Assembly: GCA_903822975.1 (NCBI GenBank)
Contig: CAIJRD010000002.1
Coordinates: 248,001-312,000 of the forward strand
Length of the DNA: 64,000 nucleotides
From: an uncultured Sinobacteraceae bacterium
GTDB lineage: Bacteria > Pseudomonadota > Gammaproteobacteria > Nevskiales > Nevskiaceae
Direction: 5' to 3'
Shown: positions 9,635 to 18,733 of the stretch, one piece after another
Layout of the letters: each line of letters starts with the position of its first letter
Position numbering within the stretch: the first letter of the stretch is position 1
The notes under the pieces: model-generated
What the model saw: only the letters and a program-made list of their open reading frames with translations
Databases searched by the model: none
What the model was told of the DNA's origin: nothing
Program-made: the position numbers and the translations under genes

Positions 9635-9670
9635 GGAGCCGGAGCCGGAGCCGCAGCCGCAGCCGCAGTC
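9635..9670. repeat. Hexanucleotide tandem repeat (GGAGCC/GCAGCC)
   Basis: Three GGAGCC units are followed by GCAGCC, GCAGCC and GCAGTC, six contiguous 6-bp units between the divergent flgA and flgB promoters. Slippage here would change promoter-region length without touching a gene. Confidence 0.85.
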
Positions 9671-9962
9671 TCTATAGAGTCCAATGATTACGGGCGTCTG
9701 CGCCGATCATGCGGATACGCAGTGCTGCTCTGTTACCGAGCTACATGGGCCCGGATGCGGCGGCGGACTGTCGCCGATTCCGGCAATGCGTCAATTCCTT
9801 GGCAGCGAACGCTCGCCGTTTCACCGGTTCAGGTGGGGCAACCAGCCGCTCGATGCCGACGGAAAACAGACGCGGCCTGGCCGATTCGTCGGCGGGCGCG
9901 CGTCGTTCGCGGCGATTTCTTCGTCACCGCCACACGTCTGCACGCGCAAGCGATGACGGCCG

Positions 9963-9978
9963 TGGCACAGGAGTTGTA
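9963..9978 (+). promoter_or_regulatory. Sigma-54 type promoter of flgB operon
   Basis: TGGCAC AGGAG TTGTA fits the -24/-12 pattern, with GT instead of GC at -12. It lies 51 bases before the flgB ATG. The same arrangement (TGG..C AGGA. TTGTA) recurs 45 bases before flgG, which supports both. Confidence 0.75.
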
Positions 9979-10028
9979 GGAAGCCGCCCGCAAGTTTCTT
10001 GAGCATTCTCGAACACGCGGAGTCCGCA

Positions 10029-10436
10029 ATGGCCGATCTCGATCCCATCTTTGGTATGCACGCGCAGTCGCTGGCGGTTCAGCGTCAGCGCATGGAAGTG
10101 CTGGCCTCGAATCTGGCCAACGCCGACACGCCGCAATACAAGGCGCGCGATATCGACTTCGCCAAAGTCCTCGCCGGCACGCAGCAGGGCGCGACATCCG
10201 GCGTGACACTCGCGACCACCGACGCCAAGCACGCGACCGGCGCTGCGGGCACGACCACCGGCACGATGCCGCTGAGCTTTCGCCAGCCGCTGCAGCCGAG
10301 TCTCGATGGCAACACCGTCGATGAGCAGGTCGAACAGTCCGCGTTCGCCGATGCGGCGATGCACTACCAGGCGAGCCTGAGTTTCCTGAGCGGCCAGATC
10401 AAGGGCCTGATGACCGCGATTACCGGTCAAGGCTGA
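10029..10436 (+). CDS. flgB: Proximal rod protein FlgB
   Basis: This 135-residue subunit of the flagellar proximal rod is exported by the flagellar type III apparatus. The N-terminal motif VLASNLANADTPQYKARDIDF is characteristic. The C-terminal helix (QSAFADAAMHYQASLSFL) is the second half of the rod coiled-coil. The ATG at 10029 follows GGAG; an in-frame TTG at 9999 lacks a ribosome site. It is first gene of the flgBCDEF block, with flgC 14 bases downstream. Confidence 0.97.
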   Translation: MADLDPIFGMHAQSLAVQRQRMEVLASNLANADTPQYKARDIDFAKVLAGTQQGATSGVTLATTDAKHATGAAGTTTGTMPLSFRQPLQPSLDGNTVDEQVEQSAFADAAMHYQASLSFLSGQIKGLMTAITGQG

Positions 10437-10450
10437 GGAGGACACCGCGC

Positions 10451-10861
10451 ATGAGTTCCTCGTTCAAGATTTTCGACATCGCCGGCTCGGCGATGAGCGC
10501 GCAATCGGTGCGACTCAGCACCGTCGCCAGCAATCTCGCCAACGCCGATGCGGTCGGCGCCGATCCTTCAACGGTGTTCAAGGCACACATGCCGATGTTC
10601 AAGACCGCGCCGGAAATCGCCGGGAAACAGACGCCGGGCGTGCGCGTCACCGGCATCGCCGAAGACCAGACGCCGGCCGAAAAGCGCTTCGAGCCGGGCA
10701 ATCCAATCGCGGATGCAGACGGCTATGTCTATGCACCCAACGTCAACGTCGTCGAGCAGATGGTCGACATGATCTCGGCGTCGCGCTCGTACCAGAACAG
10801 TGTCGAAATCATGAACACCGCGAAAGAGCTCGCGTTGAAGACGCTGAGCCTCGGCAGTTGA
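10451..10861 (+). CDS. flgC: Proximal rod protein FlgC
   Basis: This 136-residue rod subunit has the N-terminal axial motif STVASNLANADAVGAD and the C-terminal axial motif PNVNVVEQMVDMISASRSYQ followed by VEIMNTAKELALKTLSLG. It lies 14 bases after flgB with GAGGAGG upstream of the ATG. Its length and both end motifs are normal for the family. Confidence 0.97.
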   Translation: MSSSFKIFDIAGSAMSAQSVRLSTVASNLANADAVGADPSTVFKAHMPMFKTAPEIAGKQTPGVRVTGIAEDQTPAEKRFEPGNPIADADGYVYAPNVNVVEQMVDMISASRSYQNSVEIMNTAKELALKTLSLGS

Positions 10862-10887
10862 GCCCCTAAACGCAACCGGATCCCACG

Positions 10888-11589
10888 ATGAGCACCGCCA
10901 TCAACAACAGCAGCATCTACGCCGGCCTCGGCCTCACTGGCAACGGCAGCAGCGGTAGCACTGCCAACGCCGCCGCGACCGCTGCCACCAGTGCTGCCAG
11001 CACGCAGCTCAACGAGCAGGACTTCCTGCAGTTGATGACCACTCAGTTGCAGGATCAGGATCCCTTGAATCCGATCTCCAACAACGAGTTCTTCAGCCAG
11101 ATCGCGCAGTTCTCGACCGTCTCCGGCATCGCGCAGTTGAACAGCTCGTTCGGCACGCTGTCGTCGCAGCTCAGCTCGAGTCAGGCGCTCGATGCCGCTG
11201 CGTTGATCGGTCAGGGCGTGATGGTCGCCGGCACGCAGGCGCAGCTCGGCAGCACCGGCCTGTACGGCGCGGTGGAAGTGCCATCGAGTGGCGACGTCAC
11301 CGTGAAGATCAAGAATTCGAGTGGCGCGCTGGTCGGCTCGCTCGATCTCGGCACGCAGGCCGCCGGTACGGTGCCGTTCGTTTGGGACGGCAAGGACGCC
11401 AGCGGTAACGCACTGCCCACCGGCACGTACACGCTCAGCGCGCAGGTCGGCAACGGTGCGACGGCAGTGGCCGCGCCGACCGATGTGACCGCCGTGGTGC
11501 AGGGCGTGTCGACCTCCTCGTCCGGGCTGATGCTGAATCTCGGCACGCTCGGCGAAGTGCCGTTCAGCAGCGTCAAACAGATCATTTAG
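10888..11589 (+). CDS. flgD: Hook scaffolding protein FlgD
   Basis: This 233-residue hook-capping protein guides FlgE polymerisation and is then released. The N-terminal conserved stretch is NEQDFLQLMTTQLQDQDPLNP followed by NNEFFSQIAQFSTVSGI. The C-terminal half has the FlgD Ig-like/tudor region with VPFVWDGKDASGNALPTGTYT. The Ser/Ala/Thr-rich leader (residues 5-35) is typical of exported hook proteins. It precedes flgE. Confidence 0.97.
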   Translation: MSTAINNSSIYAGLGLTGNGSSGSTANAAATAATSAASTQLNEQDFLQLMTTQLQDQDPLNPISNNEFFSQIAQFSTVSGIAQLNSSFGTLSSQLSSSQALDAAALIGQGVMVAGTQAQLGSTGLYGAVEVPSSGDVTVKIKNSSGALVGSLDLGTQAAGTVPFVWDGKDASGNALPTGTYTLSAQVGNGATAVAAPTDVTAVVQGVSTSSSGLMLNLGTLGEVPFSSVKQII

Positions 11590-11659
11590 CGCGCGTTATT
11601 CACACACACGCGCGCCTTTCGTTTACGTCGTATTGCAGTTCGAACCGGAGTTCAAACCC

Positions 11660-12874
11660 ATGTCTTTCAAAATCGCTTTGTCGGGCATCGATGCCGCCTC
11701 GACCGATCTCAACACGATTTCCAACAACATCGCCAACGCCAACTCGACCGGCTTCAAGCAGTCGCGTGCCGAGTTTGGCGACTTCTTCCAGAACTCCGCT
11801 TACAGCTTGCAGAGCAATGCAACCGGCGGTGGCGTGCATACGCAGACGATCGCGCAGCAGTTCACCCAGGGCGCAATCACCAATACGTCCAACCCGCTCG
11901 ATCTCGCGATCAGCGGCGAAGGCTTCTTCACGCTGAAAGACAACGGCGCAACGGTGTATTCGCGCAATGGCGCCTTCACCACCGACAGCAATGGGTATGT
12001 CGTCAGCCCCAGCGGTCAGCGCCTGCAGGTGTTTCCTTCGCTCGGCAGCGGCAATTTCAGCACCGGTACGCTGACCGATCTGCAGCTTTCGACCGCAGTG
12101 AATCCGCCGTCGGCAACCACCACCATCGGCGCGGCGGTGAACCTGCCGGCGAATGCCACGGCCCCGGCGACGGCGACGTTCTCGCCGACCGATACCAGCA
12201 GCTACAACCAGACCACAGCCGTGACCGTGTACGACTCCCTCGGTGCAGCGCACACGGCAAGCCTGTATTACGTCGCAGGCGCGAGCGCCGGCAACTGGAC
12301 CGTGCATACCGTCGTCGACGGCAGCGAAGTCGGCACCGGTACCGCGATGAGCTTCGACAGCAGCGGCAAACCGACCGCACCGGTCGGCGGCAAGATTCCG
12401 CTGGCGTTCACGCCGAGCGACGGTGCGGCTGCGGTTGCGGCTTCGATCGACATCAGCGGTGCGACGCAGTACGGCAACACCTTCGCGGTGAACAGCCTGA
12501 CGCAGAACGGCTACGCCACCGGTCAGTTGTCCGGCATTTCGATCAGCGGTCCGGGCGTCGTCTCGGCGACTTACAGCAACGGCCAGACCAGCGTGCTGGG
12601 TCAGGTGGCGATGGCGAACTTCGCCAATCCGCAGGGCCTGCAGCAACTCGGCAACGCCACCTGGGCGCAGACCTTCGCGTCCGGTAGTCCGACTCCGGGT
12701 GCGGCCGGCAGCAGCAGCCTCGGCACCTTGCAGTCCGGCGCGCTGGAAAGCAGCAACGTCGATCTCACCGCACAGCTCGTGGACATGATGAACGCACAGC
12801 GCAACTACCAGGCGAACTCGCAGGTGATCTCGACCGACAGCCAATTGATGCAGACCATTCTGCATCTGCAGTAA
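11660..12874 (+). CDS. flgE: Flagellar hook protein FlgE
   Basis: This 404-residue hook subunit carries axial motifs at both ends: MSFKIALSGIDAASTDLN with SNNIANANSTGFKQSRAEF, and the C-terminal SSNVDLTAQLVDMMNAQRNYQ. The ATG at 11660 follows CCGGAG; an in-frame TTG at 11633 is less likely. The central part is the variable hook-surface domain, rich in Thr, Ser and Ala. Confidence 0.97.
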   Translation: MSFKIALSGIDAASTDLNTISNNIANANSTGFKQSRAEFGDFFQNSAYSLQSNATGGGVHTQTIAQQFTQGAITNTSNPLDLAISGEGFFTLKDNGATVYSRNGAFTTDSNGYVVSPSGQRLQVFPSLGSGNFSTGTLTDLQLSTAVNPPSATTTIGAAVNLPANATAPATATFSPTDTSSYNQTTAVTVYDSLGAAHTASLYYVAGASAGNWTVHTVVDGSEVGTGTAMSFDSSGKPTAPVGGKIPLAFTPSDGAAAVAASIDISGATQYGNTFAVNSLTQNGYATGQLSGISISGPGVVSATYSNGQTSVLGQVAMANFANPQGLQQLGNATWAQTFASGSPTPGAAGSSSLGTLQSGALESSNVDLTAQLVDMMNAQRNYQANSQVISTDSQLMQTILHLQ

Positions 12875-12919
12875 GGCCCGCTACTCAAGCGATAGCACAG
12901 CCAACCGCAGGAGACTGCC

Positions 12920-13660
12920 ATGGACCGCGCACTGTACGTCGGAATGTCCGGCGCGATGCAGACGCTGGTGGCGCAGACCGCCAACAGCCACAATCTCGCC
13001 AACGCCAGCACCACCGGCTTTCGCGCGCAGCTGGTGGATGCACAGTCGGCCGCCATCGCCGGTCCCGGCCTGGCCTCGCGCGTCAATGCGCAGGTGCTGG
13101 ATCAGGGATGGGACGCCAGCAACGGTGCGATCACCGAAACCGGCGGCCCGCTCGACATCGCGCTGCGTGATAACAAATGGCTCGCGGTGCAGGCACCCGA
13201 TGGCAGCGAGGCCTACACGCGCGCCGGAGATCTGCACGTCGATGCGTATGGCCAGCTGCAAACCAGCAGCGGACTCGCGGTGCTGGGCGATAGCGGTCCG
13301 CTGTCGGTGCCACCGAATTCTTCGGTCAGCATCGCATCCGACGGCACTTTGTCGATCGTGCCCGCAGGCCAGGGTCCGAATACCTTGAGCGTGGTGGGCC
13401 GTCTGCGTGTGGTGAATGCAACACCGGCCGATCTCGGTCGCGGTTCGGATGGACTGATGCGCGCGGCGGCCGGCGTCACGCTGGATTCCGCCGCGGGTGA
13501 AACCGTGATCCCCGGCGCGCTGGAAGGCTCCAACGTCAACATGGCCGGTACGATGGTGACGATGATTCAGCTGGCGCGGCAGTTCGATCTGCAGACCAAG
13601 CTGATGAAGACCGTCGAAGACAATGCCAGTGCCTCGTCTTCCTTGCTGAAAATGAGTTGA
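12920..13660 (+). CDS. flgF: Proximal rod protein FlgF
   Basis: This 246-residue rod protein has MDRALYVGMSGAMQTLVAQ and NLANASTTGFRAQLVDAQS at the N-terminus and LEGSNVNMAGTMVTMIQLARQFDLQTKLMKT-type axial residues at the C-terminus. A GGAG lies 9 bases before the ATG. It is the last gene of the first rightward block. flgG, normally next, is displaced by about 3.6 kb because a TonB receptor gene and its flanks lie between them. Confidence 0.97.
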   Translation: MDRALYVGMSGAMQTLVAQTANSHNLANASTTGFRAQLVDAQSAAIAGPGLASRVNAQVLDQGWDASNGAITETGGPLDIALRDNKWLAVQAPDGSEAYTRAGDLHVDAYGQLQTSSGLAVLGDSGPLSVPPNSSVSIASDGTLSIVPAGQGPNTLSVVGRLRVVNATPADLGRGSDGLMRAAAGVTLDSAAGETVIPGALEGSNVNMAGTMVTMIQLARQFDLQTKLMKTVEDNASASSSLLKMS

Positions 13661-13976
13661 GCAGCGGCGGCGACTGGACTAACTAATTTTCCGCCGCTGA
13701 ATCGGTCCAGGACTTCGCGCATGTCGAACGCGCGCAGCAGACGCGTACTGCAGCGTCGTCGTATGACTTGCACTTGGCTCACGCATGATTTGCGCATTCC
13801 TCGCGCATGACTTGCACATGCCCGGCGCGCCTCTGAACGCCCGATCAATGAAGCCCCGGACGCGAAGGTCCGGGGCGCCACAACCGATCACAGCTTTCGC
13901 TCAAACGCGAGTCACTGCCGCACTGCCACGATCAAACGGTCGATCGAGTGCTCGATGCATCGCGCCGAAATCCCGA
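13661..13976. other. flgF / TonB receptor convergent intergenic region
   Basis: This 316-base stretch lies between convergent genes. It contains a strong hairpin at 13853-13876 and, at about 13750-13820, a run of imperfect CGCATGA(C/T)TTGC repeats. No gene is supported. Confidence 0.5.
13853..13876 (-). terminator. Hairpin terminator after TonB receptor
   Basis: The perfect 9-bp stem GCCCCGGAC / GTCCGGGGC encloses GCGAAG (CTTCGC when read leftward, a stable UUCG-type loop). Leftward it is followed by TTCATTG, and it lies about 100 bases past the receptor stop. It may also stop readthrough from flgF. Confidence 0.6.
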
Positions 13977-16787
13977 TCAGAAGTGCAGCTTCACGCCGCC
14001 ACGGAAAAAGCGGCCCACGATACCGGCCTGTCCGTAGGTCGGGTTGTAGTTGATGCCCGCGTAATTCGCCGGATTGAACGGCGGGTTGGTATCGAACAGG
14101 TTTTCGATTGCACCGAACACTTCGAGATAGCTGGTGAGCTTGTACGAGCCGGTGAGATCGAAGTCGATGAACGATTTGACGTGGCAGCCCGACGGAAAGT
14201 CGTTGCCTGCTGCATCGACATCAAGACAGGCACTCGCATCGCCGGTGGCATCCACGCCGGTCTGCTTGAAGCCGCTGACGAAGTAGGTCGTGCCGGTGAT
14301 GGTGGCAGGACCGACGATCAGCGTATTCGCCCAGGTGGCGCGATAGCGCGGCGTACCCGCACCGGACGACAGGATGTACGGCGCCTCGGTGCCGACATAC
14401 TGCTGCGTGGTGCCGTCGGTGTTGATCAGCTTGAAGCTGGCGATCTCGGTCAGCGTCAACTCGCTGATGATCTTGGTTTGCGCGGTCGGTTTGAGGTTCA
14501 GCGCAAAATCGACGTCGAAGCCAGAGGTCTGCTCGGCAGTGGCGTTCTGGTACGGCGAGCCGATCGAGATCGGGCGCGGCGCCGCCCCTGGGAACGCCGG
14601 GTCCGGATTGTCGAGCGTCAGCGTGTAGCCGGCCGGCAGCGGCTGGCCGTTGTAATACGCATCCACTGCCGAGCCGGCGTCCGAACCGACGATCAGATTG
14701 GTCTTGCGGATGTTGTAGTAGTCGATAGCCACACTCAACGGCTTGATTGGCTGGAACACCGCGCCGAGCGTGTAATTGCGCGACTTCTCCGGCGACAGCT
14801 TCGGATTTGCCGAGGTCACCGTCGCCAGCGTGTAGGTCTGCGAGTACAAATCTTTGCCGTGCGCAGCCATGAAGTCCTGCGGTGGCGTCGAACTGATGAA
14901 GCCGGTCACGCCGCCGCTGCTCGATTCGGCGAAGCTCGGTGCGCGGAAACCCTTCGAGAACGTGCCGCGCAAAGCGACCTGTTCGATCGGCGTGAACTTG
15001 ATGCCGATCTTCGGCGTTACGCCGTGATCGGCAAAGTTACTGTAGTGGTCGTAACGCGCCGCCGCATCGACCTCGAGCATCGTCATCAGCGGCAGGTTGA
15101 CCTCGGCATAGGTCGCCGCCACATCCTGCTGACCCGTTGCGAACGTCGCACCGAGGCCTTGCGCGAGGTTGCCGGGATTGAGATCCGGATCGCGCTGTGC
15201 CTCGTATCGATATTCACCCCCGAGTGCCAAGCCGACTGCGCCGCCCGGCAGCATGAACAGCTCGCGGCTCGCACGGAAATCGATCGAATCCAGATCGGTG
15301 GTGGAGGTCTTGGTCAGCGTCGGTGCCAGTGCGGCCAAGGTTGCAGCCGAGTTGGGGCCGAGCGACTGGTTGAAGTTGTAGGTGCCGTTGGTGACGTCGG
15401 TGATCAGCTGCGGATAGTTGATGTAGCCGTTCAGCTGCGACAGCAGGGAGGTGTGATTGATGACCACGGCGCTGTCGTAGTCCCAGTTGAACGCGCTGCC
15501 CTTGATGCCGGCGACAAAGCGATAGTTCTGGTTCGAGTAGTGGCTGCTCGCCGGGATGTCGCCGAATGCGTAGTTGATCAAGGCATATTGTCCGGCCGCC
15601 GCGAACGGATCGTTCGGATTGAGGCTGCCGTCCGGCAGCGTCGGCGGCAGCGCGATGCCGTTGGTATTGGTTGGAATACCGTTCTGGATCTGCGCCGGCA
15701 CGCCATCGACCAGCACCTTGTTCTCGTAGAACGAAGCATTCAGGTAAGCCTGGGTGCTGTCGTTGACCTGGAAGGTGAAGCGGCCGTTGAGTCCGTAACG
15801 CTGTTCGGCCGGCTGTTCGTCGAGATACTGGCCCTGGAAGTTTTGCGTGCAATACGAACCGGATGAATCCGTAACTTGAGTGGTTCCCTTGCCGCAGGCA
15901 TTCAGCGGCTGCACCAGCGCGCCGTCGACGGCGGTGGCGGTGCCGCCGACCAGGGTCGCTGGCGTGACGCTGCCATAGATGGAACCCGAATCCGAACTCG
16001 GCTGACCACCGATCAGATTCACGCCGCCGAGCGGCGACAGATCCTGCGTGTTGAACGGAAAGCCGCGCTGCGAAGCGGCAATGCGATCGTCTTTCTGGTA
16101 CTCGAAGCTGAGATAGGCGTTGTAGCGATTCGCCGGCAGGCTGCCGGTGCCGACAATGCCGCTCAGGTGCGTCGTCGTTCCACCGCCATGCTGCGAGGTG
16201 CCGCCTTCGAATACGAACTCCTTCGCGCGGTACTCCTTCTTCATGATGATGTTGACGACACCGGCGATCGCATCGGCGCCGTACAGCGCGGAGGCGCCGT
16301 CCTTCAAGATTTCGATGCGGTCCACCGCGTTCAGCGGAATGGTGTTGAGATCGACAAAGCCGCGCTCGCCGTCGTCGTCGAGCGCGTAGTTGGCGGCGCG
16401 GCGTCCGTCGATCAGCACCAGCGTCGAGTTGACCGTCAGGCCGCGTAGCGCGACACCCGATGAGCCAGCAGCAAAGCCGTTGCCGAACGCGGTGGGCACC
16501 GAGCCGCTGTTGTCGGCCGAAACCGAACGCACCACGTCGGCGGTGGTGGTGAGTCCACTGCGGTCGATGTCGGCGCGCGTGAGGACCTGTACCGGTGATG
16601 AAGTTTCAGTGGAGGTTCTTGGAATGGCGCTGCCGGTGACGGTGACGGCTTGCAGTTGTTTCGGACTTCCCGAGGAGTCGGTGTCGTCGGCCCAGGCGCT
16701 GTGCGATTCCATCGCGGCGGTGAATGCGCCAATTGCAAAACAGCAATGCAAAGCGCGCCGCGTGCGGCGCTCTTTTGGCAGTTTCAT
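13977..16787 (-). CDS. TonB-dependent outer membrane receptor
   Basis: This 936-residue outer membrane transporter imports an unidentified ligand with TonB energy. A signal peptide (residues 1 to about 32) is followed by a TonB box-like LQAVTVTGSAIPRT. The plug domain has VALRGLTVNSTLVLIDGRRA and VDRIEILKDGASALYGADAIAGVVNII. A long 22-strand barrel ends in aromatic Phe (RGGVKLHF). I chose the ATG at 16787 because GGGAG precedes it and the signal begins there. It is transcribed against the flagellar genes and lies between flgF and flgG, a place with no functional logic, so it looks like an insertion. No regulator or transporter partner is adjacent. Confidence 0.93.
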   Translation of the reverse strand: MKLPKERRTRRALHCCFAIGAFTAAMESHSAWADDTDSSGSPKQLQAVTVTGSAIPRTSTETSSPVQVLTRADIDRSGLTTTADVVRSVSADNSGSVPTAFGNGFAAGSSGVALRGLTVNSTLVLIDGRRAANYALDDDGERGFVDLNTIPLNAVDRIEILKDGASALYGADAIAGVVNIIMKKEYRAKEFVFEGGTSQHGGGTTTHLSGIVGTGSLPANRYNAYLSFEYQKDDRIAASQRGFPFNTQDLSPLGGVNLIGGQPSSDSGSIYGSVTPATLVGGTATAVDGALVQPLNACGKGTTQVTDSSGSYCTQNFQGQYLDEQPAEQRYGLNGRFTFQVNDSTQAYLNASFYENKVLVDGVPAQIQNGIPTNTNGIALPPTLPDGSLNPNDPFAAAGQYALINYAFGDIPASSHYSNQNYRFVAGIKGSAFNWDYDSAVVINHTSLLSQLNGYINYPQLITDVTNGTYNFNQSLGPNSAATLAALAPTLTKTSTTDLDSIDFRASRELFMLPGGAVGLALGGEYRYEAQRDPDLNPGNLAQGLGATFATGQQDVAATYAEVNLPLMTMLEVDAAARYDHYSNFADHGVTPKIGIKFTPIEQVALRGTFSKGFRAPSFAESSSGGVTGFISSTPPQDFMAAHGKDLYSQTYTLATVTSANPKLSPEKSRNYTLGAVFQPIKPLSVAIDYYNIRKTNLIVGSDAGSAVDAYYNGQPLPAGYTLTLDNPDPAFPGAAPRPISIGSPYQNATAEQTSGFDVDFALNLKPTAQTKIISELTLTEIASFKLINTDGTTQQYVGTEAPYILSSGAGTPRYRATWANTLIVGPATITGTTYFVSGFKQTGVDATGDASACLDVDAAGNDFPSGCHVKSFIDFDLTGSYKLTSYLEVFGAIENLFDTNPPFNPANYAGINYNPTYGQAGIVGRFFRGGVKLHF

Positions 16788-16919
16788 GTTTACGGCTCCC
16801 TGAAAGATTGAATCGAATGTCACTTCCGATGTGTGTGAAGCGAAGGTACGTGTCGGTCTCGAGCGCGCATCCTTTTCGCGAAGTGCGACCGGCCTGGATC
16901 AAGTCCGGTCCCATGGCCT

Positions 16920-16937
16920 TGTGACACACAAGTCACA
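16920..16937. promoter_or_regulatory. Inverted repeat, candidate operator of TonB receptor
   Basis: TGTGAC ACACAA GTCACA is a perfect 6-bp inverted repeat with a 6-base spacer, about 135 bases upstream of the receptor start. It resembles a CRP-family half-site pair, but TGTGA and TCACA are 8 rather than 6 bases apart, so the binding protein is not assigned. Confidence 0.45.
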
Positions 16938-17225
16938 TACCAATTGTCCATTTCAGGTTTGAACGGCGGCGGAATATTTACCTGTGTTTACGTTTATTCC
17001 CTGTCGTTGATCAATCGACACGGTTCGCTCGAAAGCTTGCGACTTCTCAGGTTCCAGAGGCACTGAATGTGTGCGGCGCGCTGCGCCGACCTTGTGCGCG
17101 GGCGCGCGATCGTTGGCCTTGGTTGGCAACGATTGGCGATTGTTCAGCTGGATCGGTAGTTGCAAGTTTGACGCGAAATTGCGTCAGAACTTTGGCGCTA
17201 CACGCAGCGGCGGCAGTTTCGGTGC

Positions 17226-17241
17226 TGGTCCAGGACTTGTA
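17226..17241 (+). promoter_or_regulatory. Sigma-54 type promoter of flgG operon
   Basis: TGGTCC AGGAC TTGTA keeps GG-N10-GT spacing and closely resembles the flgB element. It lies 45 bases before the flgG ATG. This gives flgGHIJKL its own RpoN start downstream of the inserted receptor gene. Confidence 0.65.
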
Positions 17242-17285
17242 AGTCTGCCCGCAGTCGCCGCAAATCCGGCGTGGAGAACATCAGC

Positions 17286-18071
17286 ATGACTTCATCTCTG
17301 TGGGTCGCGAAGACCGGTCTTGATGCGCAGCAAACGCAGATGACCGTGATCTCGAACAATCTCGCCAACGTCAACACCACCGGCTTCAAGCGCGGTCGTG
17401 CGTCGTTCGAAGACCTGATGTATCAGAACTACGGACAGGCCGGCGGACAGACGTCGACACAGACGCAATCGCCGACCGGGCTGATGCTCGGCACCGGTGT
17501 TCGCATCGGTGCGACCGAGAAGCTGTTCCAGCAGGGCAACATGCAGAACACTGGCAACAGTCTCGACCTTGCGGTGAACGGTCGCGGCTTTTTCCAGATC
17601 CAGATGCCGGACGGCTCATTGGCCTACACGCGTGATGGCAGCTTCCAGGTCAACAGCCAGGGGCAGATGGTCAACAGCAGTGGTTATCCGCTGCAACCCG
17701 GCATCACGATTCCGCAGGCCGCGCAGAGCATCACGATTTCGACCGACGGCATCGTCAGCGTGCAGGTCGCTGGCGCCACCGCGCCGCAGCAGGTGGGAAC
17801 CTTGACCACCGCAGACTTCATCAATCCGGCGGGCCTCGAAGCGCGCGGTGGAAATCTGTTCGTTGAAACCGCCGCCAGCGGCAGCCCGCAGACCGGTACG
17901 CCCGGCCTCAACGGACTCGGCACGCTGGTGGAGGGTTCGCTCGAAGCCTCCAACGTCAACGTCGTCGAGGAGATGGTCAACATGATCGAAACGCAGCGCG
18001 CGTACGAGATGAACTCGAAGGCGATCTCGACGACCGATCAGATGCTGCAGTTCCTGACGCAGAACCTGTGA
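17286..18071 (+). CDS. flgG: Distal rod protein FlgG
   Basis: This 261-residue distal rod protein has [19 protein letters not shown] and [21 protein letters not shown] at the N-terminus. It also has the FlgG hallmark [18 protein letters not shown] and the C-terminal [21 protein letters not shown]. The ATG at 17286 follows GGAG by about 10 bases. flgH starts within the TGATG of its stop. Confidence 0.97.
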   Translation: MTSSLWVAKTGLDAQQTQMTVISNNLANVNTTGFKRGRASFEDLMYQNYGQAGGQTSTQTQSPTGLMLGTGVRIGATEKLFQQGNMQNTGNSLDLAVNGRGFFQIQMPDGSLAYTRDGSFQVNSQGQMVNSSGYPLQPGITIPQAAQSITISTDGIVSVQVAGATAPQQVGTLTTADFINPAGLEARGGNLFVETAASGSPQTGTPGLNGLGTLVEGSLEASNVNVVEEMVNMIETQRAYEMNSKAISTTDQMLQFLTQNL

Positions 18072-18733
18072 TGCGCACCTCGCAGACGGCATTGCCGGGT
18101 GTGCTCGCTGCCGCACTGTTGCTGGTCGGCTGCACGACGATCGAGTCGCGCATGGAAAAAGCACCGCCGCCGATTCCAGTGATGCCGCAGCCGGAAGCGC
18201 CCCGCGCAGGCGCGATCTCCGCACCCAGCAACGGCCTTGCCTTATTCGAGGATGCCAAGGCGCGCAACGTCGGCGACCTGCTGACGATCAAGCTGATCGA
18301 GTCGACCAGCGCGCAGAAATCCGCCACGACCGACACCACCAAGGACGACAACGTCACACTCGGCAAGCTCGGCGTGTTCGGTCACAACATCAACTCCGCT
18401 GCCAGCGTCGGCGGCAAACGTGCCTTCGCCGGCAAGGGCGATAGCGCGCAGAGCAATTCTCTGAACGGCAGCATCACCGTTGCGGTGGTGCAGCGCTTGT
18501 CGAACGGCAACCTGCAGGTGCAGGGCGAGAAGCAGGTGCAGATCAACCAGGGCTCCGAGTACATCCGGCTCGATGGCGTGATCCGCCCCGCGGATGTCGC
18601 GCCGGACAACACCGTCACGTCCGATCGCGTTGCCAACGCGCGCATTTCGTATACCGGTCGCGGCCAGCTTGCGGATGCAAATACGCAGGGCTGGATCACG
18701 CGATTCTTCAGCTCGCCGTGGATGCCGTTCTGA
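18071..18733 (+). CDS. flgH: L-ring lipoprotein FlgH
   Basis: This 220-residue outer membrane lipoprotein forms the L ring around the rod. The signal ends LLLVGCTT, a clear lipobox. Conserved core stretches are [16 protein letters not shown] and [21 protein letters not shown] followed by [14 protein letters not shown]. It overlaps the flgG stop and the flgI start through TGATG junctions, indicating translational coupling. Confidence 0.97.
   Translation: MRTSQTALPGVLAAALLLVGCTTIESRMEKAPPPIPVMPQPEAPRAGAISAPSNGLALFEDAKARNVGDLLTIKLIESTSAQKSATTDTTKDDNVTLGKLGVFGHNINSAASVGGKRAFAGKGDSAQSNSLNGSITVAVVQRLSNGNLQVQGEKQVQINQGSEYIRLDGVIRPADVAPDNTVTSDRVANARISYTGRGQLADANTQGWITRFFSSPWMPF

Larger units (their letters stand above)
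9503..10028. other. Divergent flgA/flgB control region
   Basis: This 526-base region lies between divergent flagellar operons. It contains an outward-facing sigma-54 type promoter on each side (9541-9556 leftward, 9963-9978 rightward) and a six-unit hexanucleotide repeat at 9635-9670. FleQ sites would be expected here, but I cannot define one by eye. Confidence 0.6.
16788..17285. other. Divergent TonB receptor / flgG control region
   Basis: This 498-base region holds an inverted repeat at 16920-16937 on the receptor side, a second one (GACCGG at 16887-16892 with CCGGTC at 16905-16910), and a sigma-54 type promoter at 17226-17241 facing flgG. Confidence 0.55.

Noticed and set aside
13785-15866. 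693-codon plus-strand frame opposite the TonB receptor
   Set aside because: It is antisense to a clear receptor gene, its product is Arg/Ala/Val-rich without motifs, and no ribosome site is seen.
16920-16937. A classical CRP site at the TonB receptor promoter
   Set aside because: The CRP consensus needs TGTGA-N6-TCACA; here the spacing between these pentamers is 8, so only an unassigned inverted repeat is reported.
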